A DNA stretch of 34,121 nucleotides from Anaerolineae bacterium (GTDB lineage Bacteria > Chloroflexota > Anaerolineae > DTLA01). Numbering within the stretch: position 1 is the stretch's first letter; each line of letters begins with the position of its first letter. The DNA lies in assembly GCA_029907165.1 (NCBI GenBank), contig JARYMK010000011.1:1-34121 (forward strand). Direction: 5' to 3'. The translations under genes and the position numbers were made by a program. Below the pieces are notes generated by a model, which worked only from the letters and a program-made list of their open reading frames with translations, was not told where the DNA came from and ran no database searches. Below are positions 6,871-15,236 of the stretch, in pieces.

Positions 6871-7785
6871 GTGGAGAGACCCGCGACAGTCTTGCGTTTG
6901 CTCGTGCTTGCGTGCATCTTGCCGGTGGCGCTTGCTTTCGCCGCCGCCGCGCAGTTGCGGGCGGGGGCTCCGGGGACTTCGTTCCTGCCCACGCGCGTCA
7001 TCCCCACCGCAACGCCCACCCCAACGCCGACCGCGACGCCCACGCGCACGCCGACCCCAACGCCATCGCCCACGTCCACGCCCACACCCACGCCCACACC
7101 CACGCCTACGCCGCGTCCGCCCACGCCTACCCCCATCGTGTACAGGGGCCCTGACGCGGCAGCGCTGGCCATCGTTACCAAGACGCAGGGCCTGTCGCCC
7201 GACTACGCGCCCACCGACCTCGTCTCGCTGAACGACCTGGGCATCCCGACGTACAACAACGACCCCGAGCAACTCCGCTTCCAGGCTGCCATGGACCTGG
7301 CCGAGATGTTCGCCGTGGCCCAGCGCGAGGGCATTCACCTGCTCGTGCGCTCGGCGTATCGCTCGTACGCGGTGCAGGCCGCAACCTACGCCCAGTTCGT
7401 GGAGGAGGAGATGCGCGCCGCCGAGCAGGCCGGCCAGCCCATCACCCGCCAGGAGGCCGAGACCCGCGCCAACCGCTACTCGGCCCGGCCCGGCTACTCC
7501 CAGCACCAGTTGGGTACTACCGTGGACATCACCAGCGCCGACGCGACCGACCTGGTCCCGGACTTCGGACGCACGCCCGCCGGCCGCTGGCTCCACGATA
7601 ACGCCCACAAATTCGGCTTTGTCTTCTCGTACCCCGAGGGCAAGGAACGCCTCACGGGCTACATCTACGAGCCCTGGCATCTGCGGTGGATCGGCCGGGG
7701 CCACGCCGAGATGCTCCACGCGCTGGATTACCTCAACCCCGAATCCCCCATGACGCTAGACGTGTACCTGCAGGGCCTGCAGTAG
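6871..7785 (+). CDS. Secreted VanY-type D,D-carboxypeptidase on a Thr-Pro stalk
   Basis: The protein has 304 residues: a signal sequence or membrane anchor (residues 8-27), a low-complexity Thr-Pro stalk (about 45-88), then a VanY/LAS metallopeptidase domain (about 95-285). Zinc and catalytic motifs are clear: SAYRSY (161-166), SQHQLGTTVD with H212 and D219, and EPWH with E267 and H270. The family trims the terminal D-Ala from peptidoglycan stem peptides outside the membrane, so it implies a murein-type wall. The start is GTG at 6871, two bases after the CoA-binding gene, without a strong ribosome site, so coupling is likely. Repeated hexamers such as CCCACG at 6999-7131 encode the stalk and could expand or contract by slippage. 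Confidence 0.92.
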   Translation: MERPATVLRLLVLACILPVALAFAAAAQLRAGAPGTSFLPTRVIPTATPTPTPTATPTRTPTPTPSPTSTPTPTPTPTPTPRPPTPTPIVYRGPDAAALAIVTKTQGLSPDYAPTDLVSLNDLGIPTYNNDPEQLRFQAAMDLAEMFAVAQREGIHLLVRSAYRSYAVQAATYAQFVEEEMRAAEQAGQPITRQEAETRANRYSARPGYSQHQLGTTVDITSADATDLVPDFGRTPAGRWLHDNAHKFGFVFSYPEGKERLTGYIYEPWHLRWIGRGHAEMLHALDYLNPESPMTLDVYLQGLQ

Positions 7786-7899
7786 GGCGAGTTCCACACG
7801 CGGGCATCGTGTCGCCGCCAGCAGCGGCCACAGACTGCCACCCCATATCGCAATTGCAAAGCGGCCGCTCCGCGGGCACATCCTGCGCGGTGGCGATGC
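7786..7899. other. Gap between convergent carboxypeptidase and isomerase-like genes
   Basis: No gene seen. A small hairpin (CCGCG/CGCGG, 7870-7890) and GCGGCCGC are present, but no T-run follows on either strand, so I do not call a terminator. Confidence 0.5.
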
Positions 7900-8214
7900 C
7901 TATTCCGCGAGGCGCTTCTTCACGTCAGCAGCGAAGTCCTCGTAGCGGCGCAGGGGCGTTACGTCAACGTGTACGTGCTGGCCATGCTCCTTCATAATCG
8001 GCAGGTCCAGCAAGATCTGGTCCAGGGTGTCGGGGCTGTCCACATTGACGACAGCGACGACACGCCGCGTGCCGACGCACTTCCACAGGTCAACAACGAC
8101 CCCGGCTTGTTTTGCCCCGAGCGCCGCGTCGGCTTCCCGCGCCCAAATCGCGAACAGGTCCTTCTGGGTCATCGTGGCGGGGTACTCCACATGGAAGTCC
8201 AGCAGATACAACAT
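7900..8214 (-). CDS. Muconolactone delta-isomerase-like protein (MIase fold)
   Basis: This 104-residue ferredoxin-like alpha/beta protein follows the muconolactone isomerase family pattern: an N-terminal strand with FHVEYPATM, then LWKCVGTRRVVAVVNVDS, LDQILLDLP and the C-terminal VDVTPL. The true enzyme isomerises muconolactone in catechol breakdown, but no other catabolic gene is nearby, so the role here is unknown. It may be one of the many stand-alone MIase-fold proteins. The start is ATG at 8214, fixed by AAAGGAGG at 8221-8228 seven bases upstream; an in-frame start at 8235 lies above that site and is rejected. A promoter candidate lies at 8354-8383. Confidence 0.85.
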   Translation of the reverse strand: MLYLLDFHVEYPATMTQKDLFAIWAREADAALGAKQAGVVVDLWKCVGTRRVVAVVNVDSPDTLDQILLDLPIMKEHGQHVHVDVTPLRRYEDFAADVKKRLAE

Positions 8215-8353
8215 CTCAGGTCCTCCTTTGACCACATACTGCGAGGGCGATGAAGGCGGGAGTGCTACGGTTCAAATGGTCCTACACCTGGCCTGAATGC
8301 ACCAATCGGGGTCAGTGAATGCGCAATGTGCTCCAATCTCTGTACTATACTAT

Positions 8354-8383
8354 ATTTTATCATATCTTGCCGGTGGAAGTCAA
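8354..8383 (-). promoter_or_regulatory. Candidate promoter of the isomerase-like gene
   Basis: Minus strand: TTGACT (8383-8378), an 18-base spacer, TAAAAT (8359-8354), within an AT-rich patch unusual for this window. Overlapping alternatives (TATGAT, TATAGT) exist, so the exact -10 is uncertain. A short inverted repeat (8388-8408) sits just upstream. Confidence 0.5.
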
Positions 8384-8422
8384 TGCTTCTGCACGGAACG
8401 GCTGCAGACTTCCGCCCATCTA

Positions 8423-11023
8423 CTATGTCTTCCCTGCCCTGCGCTGGAACTCGTACAACTTGTTGATGGCCTCCAGAGGCGTCATGGTGCTGATGTCCAG
8501 TTCCCGCAACTCCTGCAGGATGGGGTCGGTCTCCGTGAGGAAACTCAACTGCCTGGCGCGCGGGGCCCTGGGCTTGATGGCCGCCCCGCTCTGGCCCGAC
8601 TCCAGTTCGCGCAGCAACTCCTCGGCGCGGTGGATTACCGACTTGGGCAGCCCCGCCAGTTGCGCGACGTGGATTCCGTAACTGCGGTCCGCGCCGCCCG
8701 GCACCACCTTGCGCAGGAAGATGACCCGGTCGCCCTCCTCGGCCACTGCCATGCTGAAGTTCCGCACCCGCGGCAGCGTTCCCGCCAGGTCTGTCAACTC
8801 ATGGTAGTGGGTGGCAAACAGCGTCTTGGCTCGCAGGCGCGGGTGGTTGTGGATGTGCTCCACCACGGCCCAGGCAATGGAGATGCCGTCGTAGGTGCTG
8901 GTGCCGCGCCCCACCTCGTCCAAGATGAGGAGACTGGCCGACGTGGCGTGGTGCAGGATGTTCGCCACCTCCACCATCTCCACCATGAACGTGGACTGGC
9001 CCGCGGCGATCTCGTCCTGCGCACCGATGCGCGTGAAGATGCGGTCTACGATGCCGATATGCGCACGCGCGGCGGGGACGAAACTCCCCACCTGGGCCAT
9101 CAGCACGATGAGGGCCACCTGCCGCAGGAACGTGCTTTTGCCCGCCATGTTGGGGCCGGTGAGGATGATAATCTCGCCCTCGCCCGGCACCAGCCGCACG
9201 TCGTTGGGCACGAAGGGCTCGTCCTTCTGGGTCAACTCCACCACCGGATGCCGCCCCTCTCGGATGTCAATAATGCCGTCCTCGGCGATTTCGGGGCGGA
9301 CATAGCGGTTGCGCACGGCCACCTCGGCCAGCGACGCCAGCACGTCCAACTCGGCCAGCGCCCGGCCGGTGTCCAGCATCCGCCCGCGCGCCGCCGACAG
9401 CCGCTCGCACAGTTCCTTGTACAGGCGCGTCTCCAATTCCAGCCGTCGCTCCTGCGCGTTGAGGATGAGCGACTCGTACTCCTTCAGTTCGGGCGTGATG
9501 AACCGCTCGCCGTTGACCAGGGTCTGCTTGCGGACGTAGTCGGGCGGGACCCGGTCCATGTTGGACTTGCTCACCTCAATGTAGTAGCCGAAGACCTTGT
9601 TGTAGCCGACCTTCAGGGACTTGATGCCGGTGCGCTGGCGTTCCCGCTGCTCCAGGCCCGCGACCCACTTCTTCGCGTCACCCGACGCCCGCGCGATGGC
9701 GTCCAACTCTTCGGAGTAGCCCGGCCGGATTACGCCGCCGTTGGCCAGTGTCGCGGGCGCGTCCTCGGCGATGGCGGCTTCTATCAGGCTAGCCTCGGCG
9801 TCGCACGGGTTCAGGCGTGCGCGCAGGTCGGCCAGCGGATGGCCTGGCGGCAAGCCTGCCAGCACGCCATCCAGCGCCGCTGCGATGTCGGGCACGCGCC
9901 GCAGCGCCCGCGCTAGCCCCAGCAAATCGCGCGGCGTGGCGATGCCCTGCGCCAGACGGTTGGTCAGCCGCTCCAAATCCCCGATGCCGCCCAGCAACTC
10001 GCGGATTTTCATGCGCTGGGGCGTGGCGTTATACAGGGCCTCCACCGCGTCCAGCCGTCGCTCAATGGCCGCCTTCTCCAGCAGGGGCTGGAGTAGGTAC
10101 TGCCGCAGCAGCCGCCCGCCCATGGACGTGCGCGTCAGGTCCAGCACGCCCAGGAGCGACCCCTTCACCGCGCCTGTGCGAATGGTCGCCGCCAATTCCA
10201 GGTTGCGGCGCGTGGACGCGTCCAGCGTCATGAACCGCGAGGTGCTGTAGGTGGTCAGCGAGTCCAGGTGGGCCAGCGCGGTCTTCTGCGTCTCCTGCAG
10301 GTACTGGACGATGGCGCCCGCCGCGCGGATGGCCTGGGGCAGGCCCTCGCAGCCGAACCCAGCCAGCGTGCCCACGCCGAAGTGCGCGAGCAGCGCCTGT
10401 CGCGCCGTATCCGCGTCAAAGCGCCAGGCGTCCCACTCCGTGATGTGCGTCTCGGCGTTGCGGACGAGGGCCCGCTCCGGCGTGTCGGCCCCGGCGGGAA
10501 TGAGACACTCGGCCGGTTGCAGGCGCGAGAGTTCCTGCAGCACATCTCGCTCCGCATCATCGCCCGCGAACTGGGTCGTAGCGAACTCACCCGTGGTGAT
10601 GTCCACATACGCCAGGCCCGCGCGGCGGTCATCCAGCACCACCGCTGCCAGGAAGTTGTTGCGCCGCTCGTCCAGCAGGGCCGGCTCCACCACCGTGCCG
10701 GGCGTTACCACCCGAACCACCTCGCGGGCCACCAGGCCCTTGCTCTCCTTGGGGTCGCTCACCTGCTCCACAATGGCGACCTTGTACCCCGCCTCAATCA
10801 GTTTCGCCAGGTAGGTGTCCACCGCATGGTAGGGGACGCCCGCCAGGGGCACGCGCTGGTCTTTGCCCACCGGCCGAGAGGTCAGGACGATGTCGCAGAC
10901 CTGCGCCACGGTCTTGGCATCCTCATCAAAGGTCTCGTAGAAGTCGCCGAGGCGGAAGAAAACGATGGTGTTTGGAAATCGCTTCTTGATGGCGAGATAC
11001 TGTCGCCGGACGGGTGTGGACAT
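8423..11023 (-). CDS. mutS: DNA mismatch repair protein MutS
   Basis: This 866-residue MutS binds mismatches and small loops as a dimer and uses ATP to recruit MutL. The mismatch-reading Phe-x-Glu is F28-Y29-E30. The connector and lever/clamp domains follow (about 120-560), with RPGYSEELD and FGYYIEVSKSN in the core. Walker A GPNMAGKST is at 623-631, then DEVGRGTSTYDG and ATHYHEL. The C-terminus ends in the TPLEAINKLYE helix of canonical MutS1. Length matches the family (about 850-870). The ATG at 11023 has AGGAG at 11029-11033; a longer frame to 11182 would add 53 residues not seen in the family and would cross the promoter. It has its own promoter downstream of the terminator of the giant operon. 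Confidence 0.97.
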   Translation of the reverse strand: MSTPVRRQYLAIKKRFPNTIVFFRLGDFYETFDEDAKTVAQVCDIVLTSRPVGKDQRVPLAGVPYHAVDTYLAKLIEAGYKVAIVEQVSDPKESKGLVAREVVRVVTPGTVVEPALLDERRNNFLAAVVLDDRRAGLAYVDITTGEFATTQFAGDDAERDVLQELSRLQPAECLIPAGADTPERALVRNAETHITEWDAWRFDADTARQALLAHFGVGTLAGFGCEGLPQAIRAAGAIVQYLQETQKTALAHLDSLTTYSTSRFMTLDASTRRNLELAATIRTGAVKGSLLGVLDLTRTSMGGRLLRQYLLQPLLEKAAIERRLDAVEALYNATPQRMKIRELLGGIGDLERLTNRLAQGIATPRDLLGLARALRRVPDIAAALDGVLAGLPPGHPLADLRARLNPCDAEASLIEAAIAEDAPATLANGGVIRPGYSEELDAIARASGDAKKWVAGLEQRERQRTGIKSLKVGYNKVFGYYIEVSKSNMDRVPPDYVRKQTLVNGERFITPELKEYESLILNAQERRLELETRLYKELCERLSAARGRMLDTGRALAELDVLASLAEVAVRNRYVRPEIAEDGIIDIREGRHPVVELTQKDEPFVPNDVRLVPGEGEIIILTGPNMAGKSTFLRQVALIVLMAQVGSFVPAARAHIGIVDRIFTRIGAQDEIAAGQSTFMVEMVEVANILHHATSASLLILDEVGRGTSTYDGISIAWAVVEHIHNHPRLRAKTLFATHYHELTDLAGTLPRVRNFSMAVAEEGDRVIFLRKVVPGGADRSYGIHVAQLAGLPKSVIHRAEELLRELESGQSGAAIKPRAPRARQLSFLTETDPILQELRELDISTMTPLEAINKLYEFQRRAGKT

Positions 11024-11054
11024 GGCCGCTCCTGGCACGCTGTGTGATAGCGCA

Positions 11055-11083
11055 ATTCTAGCGGGAGCGCGGGGAGCCGTCAA
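11055..11083 (-). promoter_or_regulatory. mutS promoter
   Basis: Minus strand: TTGACG (11083-11078), 17-base spacer, TAGAAT (11060-11055), 32 bases upstream of the mutS start. This is the expected arrangement for a housekeeping gene following a terminated operon. Confidence 0.75.
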
Positions 11084-11150
11084 AACCCGGCTTCGCGCCG
11101 TTCTCTCTGCAATCTCGGCGCGGCTGTGCGGGTGATCCGCCCGACGGCCC

Positions 11151-11189
11151 AAGCAAAAGCCGCCGATGCCATGCACAGGCAACGGCGGC
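11151..11189 (-). terminator. Intrinsic terminator of the giant protein-peptidase-stub operon
   Basis: Minus strand: GCCGCCG, one T-T mismatch, TGCC, 7-base loop, GGCA, CGGCGGC, then TTTTGCTT. Arms are 11189-11178 and 11170-11159, with the T-run complementary to 11155-11158. It stands 82 bases beyond the stop of the stub gene and 68 bases ahead of the mutS -35. Confidence 0.8.
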
Positions 11190-11271
11190 AGTTGCGCCTG
11201 CCACGAGGGTCGCGGATTCCGCTATGCGAATGTCGGGCATGGGCAGCGTTCAGGCCGCCCGCCCCAGGGAC

Positions 11272-11685
11272 CTACCGAGACGACGTGCGAACCCGCCTCG
11301 CGCCGAAGAGCAGCAGGACGAGCACCCCGGCCAGAGCCACCCCTAGCAGACCCGCACCGGTCTTCGGCACGGACGTGGCCGGCGCGGCGACTGGCGTGGC
11401 GGTCGGCTGTGGTGAAGGAGGTTGCGTCGGCGCGGGAGGCGGCTGCGTGGGCTGCGGCGCGATGGTCGGCACGGGCGTGGCCGTAGGCGGTACAGGCGTC
11501 GCGGTCGGCGTCGGCGGGACCGGAGTCTCCGTCGGACCCTCAGGCGTGAAGGTGGGCGTGGATGTGAACCCAAGCGCCAGCGCCGACCCCGCGGGGGACT
11601 CGTCCGCCGCAAGGCCCGCCGCGACAAGCCACGCGACTACCAGCAGCCCCACCAGGACCAGTCTCTTCCAGTTCATCGTCAACAT
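11272..11685 (-). CDS. Small secreted wall-anchor-like protein: Pro/Thr stalk and VPKTG-type sorting signal
   Basis: The protein has 137 residues and no globular domain. A signal peptide (about 1-27, hydrophobic core 9-25) is followed by about 65 residues of Thr-Pro and Pro-Pro repeats (41-105), then VPKTG (106-110), a hydrophobic helix (112-128) and a basic tail beginning RRVR. This is the order of an LPXTG cell-wall sorting signal with Val in place of Leu. No sortase gene is visible. The ATG at 11685 has AGGAGGA at 11691-11697; the next Met is residue 4. It is the last gene of the operon, 80 bases behind the C25 peptidase and before an intrinsic terminator. A wall stub or attachment platform for the giant protein is a reasonable guess, not shown. 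Confidence 0.8.
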   Translation of the reverse strand: MLTMNWKRLVLVGLLVVAWLVAAGLAADESPAGSALALGFTSTPTFTPEGPTETPVPPTPTATPVPPTATPVPTIAPQPTQPPPAPTQPPSPQPTATPVAAPATSVPKTGAGLLGVALAGVLVLLLFGARRVRTSSR

Positions 11686-11765
11686 CTTCTTCCTCCTAAA
11701 GGCACTACCCTGGAACCAATCATACACCCACCAGGGCGGGTTTCGCGCCCCCGCCCTGGCGGCAT

Positions 11766-14762
11766 CTACCGCACAAACAGGGCAGGGTCGCCGAACAAGA
11801 TGAACGTATCCACCAGGTCGCTGTACCCTGCGTTGTATGCACGAACCGTGCCAACCGCGACGGCAGGCCCCAACTGGCGCACGCCGTCTGTGAAGACCGT
11901 CTCGTAGAAACCCTGCTGCATGACATCGTGGCCCGTCGCCATGCCCCAGCCCGTGGACGACCAACTGGCCACCGTGCCCCCGCCGACGCGGCGAATCAAC
12001 TGCTCGGCCAGGCACTCCTGCGCGGGCGACGCCTGCGGCAAATGGAACTGACCGGTCTGGCAGGTCATCTCCAGCAGCACCGGCAGGCGCGTCCCGTTCG
12101 TCAGGCTTGGCACGTCGTCCACGTGGAGCAGGCGGTCGGCCACCCACTGATGCTCCGATGCGTGCCCCATGAAGTTCCAGAACAGCGCCCCCTGGTTGAA
12201 TTCGGAGAACAGCGCCGTCCTTGCCGTGCTGATGCTGGTGTAAATCCACGGCGCGCTGCCGGACCCGGGGTCGTAGTACACGCGGGTTCGGGTGTAGCCA
12301 GGGGCCGCTGACCCAAGCCACTCGTACATGTGGTCAGATGCCTGGATGAAGTTGTTGTAATTGGGCGCGTCGGGCTTGTCCGACACCAGGATGATCTCCC
12401 TGTCCCATGTGCCCGCGCCGGGGGCCGTGGGATAGGCCAGAATCTTGTCCACCATCGCCTTCGCCTGGTCGGCGTTGGCCGCCGGGAGCCGCCCGATGTA
12501 CATGTCCGGCAGGACGTCATCCCCGTGCACCGCCACATACCGGTTGTCGGTCGCCGTCTCGCCCATGGTCTTGTCCACCGGCGCGAGGAACGGCGGAACC
12601 AACTGCCGCCCGCCATAGCCCTTGTAGTTCAGGAAGTCGTAACTGCCGTCGCCCAGCAGCAGCACATAGGACGGTCTCATGCTCCACTGGTCGTAGGCGT
12701 ACTGAAGGAAAGCGCGGATGGCAGCGGGATCGGCCTGGCCGTAGTTGAATTCGTCGTAGATGTCCTGCACGTACACCACCAGCGGCTGCAGCCCCTGGTC
12801 TTGGTGATAGGCCACCAGTCGGTTGGCCTGCGCCGCCAGGGACGGGTCGGTGATGATGAGGTAGTCCGCCCCAATGGTCGGCGAGCGCCAGTTCGTAACG
12901 GGGTCCGCCACGATGGACAGGGGCCGCTTGACCGCAGCCGACGTCCCGACCCAGTACTTGCGCACCGCTGTTGGGCTATCCTGGAACGCGATACCATAAC
13001 CCCCTGTCGTCGCCTGCGCGAGGGCATCCTGGCGGCTCACAGTAGATGCCGGCTCGCCCATCATTGCGGCAGCCGCGCCGCTCCGCTTCCATACCGACGG
13101 CAACCGCACCCAACTGACCGGTTCCGCCGGGATGTGCGTGATTTGCACCGCGTTGCGCGCGTCCGAAACATCGTACACGGACACGTCGCCCTGGGCGAAG
13201 CCGGTGATCCAGTACCGCGCCGTCCCGCTCTGGCCCGTGAACGTGAGCGACTTCCCATCGGCTGCCACGTTGCGCGCGCTGTACTCCACGCTGAAGAAGT
13301 CCAGCCACACGCCATCCGGGGTTGCGCCCCGATCCTTGCTGGATAGCGTCAGCGTGTTGGCCCCTAGCCGCAGCGCCGTCGTCGGCACAAGGAAGGACAG
13401 CGTTCGGTACTCCGGCCCGGCCCACGTGCGGCTTCCCAGCGACAGGCCGTTGAACGCGAAGTTCAGTTCGTGCAGGTTCGCGTCGTACCCCTGAAGCCCC
13501 ACTCGGAGCACGGCGTTCGCCACGCCCGCGGGCGGCTCGGTCAACTGGAGTGTGTACGACCGCGGCGTGTACGGCGCAACGTCCAGCCAACTCAAATCAT
13601 CCCAGAACCAGTGATCGCCCTTGGGCGACGCGAACAGGCTGTCGTACCGCAAGGACTGCTCGGCGACGGCGGTAACGGAGTGCGCGGGCGCGTAGGGCGT
13701 CGTCGGATTCACCGCGCCGCTCCTCGTCCCCATCCGTTTGCCGTCGGACGCGCCAAAACTCAACCAATAAGTGCTCGTGTTCGTGTAACGGCTGTAGGGC
13801 GCCGTCGCGTAGAACAGGATGCGGTCGGTTGTGTTGAACACGCGGTCGTCCTGGCCCTCAACCTGGATGGCGATCTCCTGCCCCATGTAGCACATGGTCA
13901 GCCGCGCCGGGTCCACCGAGGCGACCGGGAACCCAGCCCCCACCAGGTCGGCGTAGGTGATTTCGTGCAGGCCCTCGGTGCTCACGATGACCTTGTACTG
14001 CGGGCCGATGCCGCAGATAGGGCCGGCCTGCGCCGCCACGGTGGACGGCTCGCGCGAGCGCCACGCCTTCGCCTGCTCGTAGTTCAGGATGGTCGCGCGG
14101 AGCACCGGCTCAAAGTACCCGTCCTGCTCGCCGTCGCACGCGGCCAGGTCCGCACCCGACAGGACTACCCGGACCCGCATGCGCTGGTACCATTCCATCT
14201 GGCCGGTTGCCGGATTGTACCGCACCGGATGCACCCGCAGCGCCAGAAATCGCTGGTCCCGCAGGTAGCCGCTTCCGGAGACTTCCACCACCTCGGCGGG
14301 GTAGAACGCCGCTGCGCCGTAGATGCGCGCGTCGGGCGTCCGCGCCTCGTCGTATCGCACCGCGCCATCGCGATCAGCGGAAACCGTCGGCCCAGGCAGC
14401 AGACGGTAAGGCCCTTCCAGTAGGATGCGGTCGGTGCTCTCCAACTGCACCTGCCATGTGGCCTTCGGCGGGATGCCCAGCACGAAGCCTTGCACCGGCA
14501 GTTCCGGCGCGCCCGGCTCCGCCGCTGTCGCAAGCCCCGCCACCCGCACCTGGTGCCAGGTCTCGCCCTGAACGTTCACCACCTGCACCGACGGGCGCGG
14601 CGTGAGGATGTCCAGCACGATGGCCTCGGCGCTGCCCGACACCACGCGAACTTCCGGCGTCGGTTCCTGTCCCCAGGAGCGTTCGGGGTGCGCGCCCTGC
14701 GCCGGCACTGCGCCCAGCAGCAGCGCCGCCGTCATGCATACCAGTACCACCTTCCGATTCAT
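11766..14762 (-). CDS. Secreted gingipain-fold cysteine peptidase (family C25)
   Basis: The protein has 998 residues. The signal peptide covers residues 1-23. The N-terminal part (about 35-200) has the style of the C25 propeptide (GAPELPVQGFVLGIPP). A mainly beta middle region follows (about 230-560), then the catalytic domain (about 620-998). The dyad is visible: H867 in NFMGHASEHQW and C901 in EMTCQTGQF, 34 residues apart, close to the 33 between H211 and C244 of gingipain RgpB. The chain ends at the usual C25 element LFGDPALFVR, without a sorting or adhesin tail. The ATG at 14762 has GGGAGAGG just upstream. It lies 105 bases behind the giant protein gene and 80 bases before the stub, same strand. 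Processing of the giant protein is the obvious hypothesis. C25 also includes the PorU sortase, but no type IX secretion gene is present. Confidence 0.9.
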   Translation of the reverse strand: MNRKVVLVCMTAALLLGAVPAQGAHPERSWGQEPTPEVRVVSGSAEAIVLDILTPRPSVQVVNVQGETWHQVRVAGLATAAEPGAPELPVQGFVLGIPPKATWQVQLESTDRILLEGPYRLLPGPTVSADRDGAVRYDEARTPDARIYGAAAFYPAEVVEVSGSGYLRDQRFLALRVHPVRYNPATGQMEWYQRMRVRVVLSGADLAACDGEQDGYFEPVLRATILNYEQAKAWRSREPSTVAAQAGPICGIGPQYKVIVSTEGLHEITYADLVGAGFPVASVDPARLTMCYMGQEIAIQVEGQDDRVFNTTDRILFYATAPYSRYTNTSTYWLSFGASDGKRMGTRSGAVNPTTPYAPAHSVTAVAEQSLRYDSLFASPKGDHWFWDDLSWLDVAPYTPRSYTLQLTEPPAGVANAVLRVGLQGYDANLHELNFAFNGLSLGSRTWAGPEYRTLSFLVPTTALRLGANTLTLSSKDRGATPDGVWLDFFSVEYSARNVAADGKSLTFTGQSGTARYWITGFAQGDVSVYDVSDARNAVQITHIPAEPVSWVRLPSVWKRSGAAAAMMGEPASTVSRQDALAQATTGGYGIAFQDSPTAVRKYWVGTSAAVKRPLSIVADPVTNWRSPTIGADYLIITDPSLAAQANRLVAYHQDQGLQPLVVYVQDIYDEFNYGQADPAAIRAFLQYAYDQWSMRPSYVLLLGDGSYDFLNYKGYGGRQLVPPFLAPVDKTMGETATDNRYVAVHGDDVLPDMYIGRLPAANADQAKAMVDKILAYPTAPGAGTWDREIILVSDKPDAPNYNNFIQASDHMYEWLGSAAPGYTRTRVYYDPGSGSAPWIYTSISTARTALFSEFNQGALFWNFMGHASEHQWVADRLLHVDDVPSLTNGTRLPVLLEMTCQTGQFHLPQASPAQECLAEQLIRRVGGGTVASWSSTGWGMATGHDVMQQGFYETVFTDGVRQLGPAVAVGTVRAYNAGYSDLVDTFILFGDPALFVR

Positions 14763-14808
14763 GAGCCTCTCCCTGCCAGGAGCCGCGATGTTTCCCGATT
14801 CAGATGAG

Positions 14809-14850
14809 CCGCGGGGGCGGACAGGGCCATCGCACCGCCGCCCCCTGCGG
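14809..14850 (-). other. Intercistronic hairpin between the giant protein and C25 peptidase genes
   Basis: Inverted repeat CCGCGGGGGCGG (14809-14820) with CCGCCCCC-T-GCGG (14838-14850), one bulged base and a 17-base loop. No T-run follows on the minus strand, so it is unlikely to be a full terminator. It may stabilise or separate the 16-kb upstream message from the peptidase part. Confidence 0.5.
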
Positions 14851-14867
14851 ATACCTTCTGTCGCGCG

Positions 14868-15236
14868 CTACCGCCACACGGACGGCAAGCGCAAGGAGTA
14901 CCTGCGCGCCTCGTCGGGGATGTACGTGTACACCCCGATGGAGCGGAGCACACGAGTCTGCACGTTGCCGTACAGGTCAATGTCCTCCAGCCAGTAGTAG
15001 TACGTGGAGCCAGGCTCCACGCCGGTGTCGGTGAAGGTGTACGTCGCGCCACCGGCCAAGCCGCGCCCCTGACCCGGAATCAGGTCGCTGTTCAGGCGTA
15101 CCGCTTCCTCAAAGTTGTCGGTCGTGCCGCGGTACACGTTGAACCCGCGGTTGTTGATCTCCGTGGCCGTGCGCCACTCCAGTTCCACCGCCGGCCCGAT
15201 GCGCCTCAGCAGGAAGTACTCCAGCGTGATGCCCGT
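14868..15236 (-). other. C-terminal fibronectin-like domain of the giant protein
   Basis: Residues 5316-5437 break from the DUF11 pattern. They begin with TGITLEYFLLRR, run through VELEWRTATEINNRGFNVYRG and GSTYYYWLEDID, and end at SLRLPSVWR. The motif order is that of a beta-sandwich often found at the end of large exported bacterial proteins. The short Leu-Pro/basic ending may be a recognition tag (inference). Confidence 0.6.

Noticed and set aside
8297-9916. 539-codon plus-strand frame opposite mutS
   Set aside because: It is antisense to the conserved MutS core, its composition is typical of a shadow frame, and it has no ribosome site.
11067-11098. Hairpin between the operon terminator and mutS as a second terminator
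   Set aside because: The stem has an uneven internal loop, no T-run follows, and it overlaps the mutS promoter.
11024-11182. Longer MutS start at 11182
   Set aside because: It would add 53 residues absent from the family and run through a good promoter; ATG at 11023 has a proper ribosome site.
11766-14762. C25 peptidase as PorU of a type IX secretion system
   Set aside because: No Por/Spr genes or type IX C-terminal domains are visible, and the protein ends at its catalytic domain. Similarity is to the family, not to the system.
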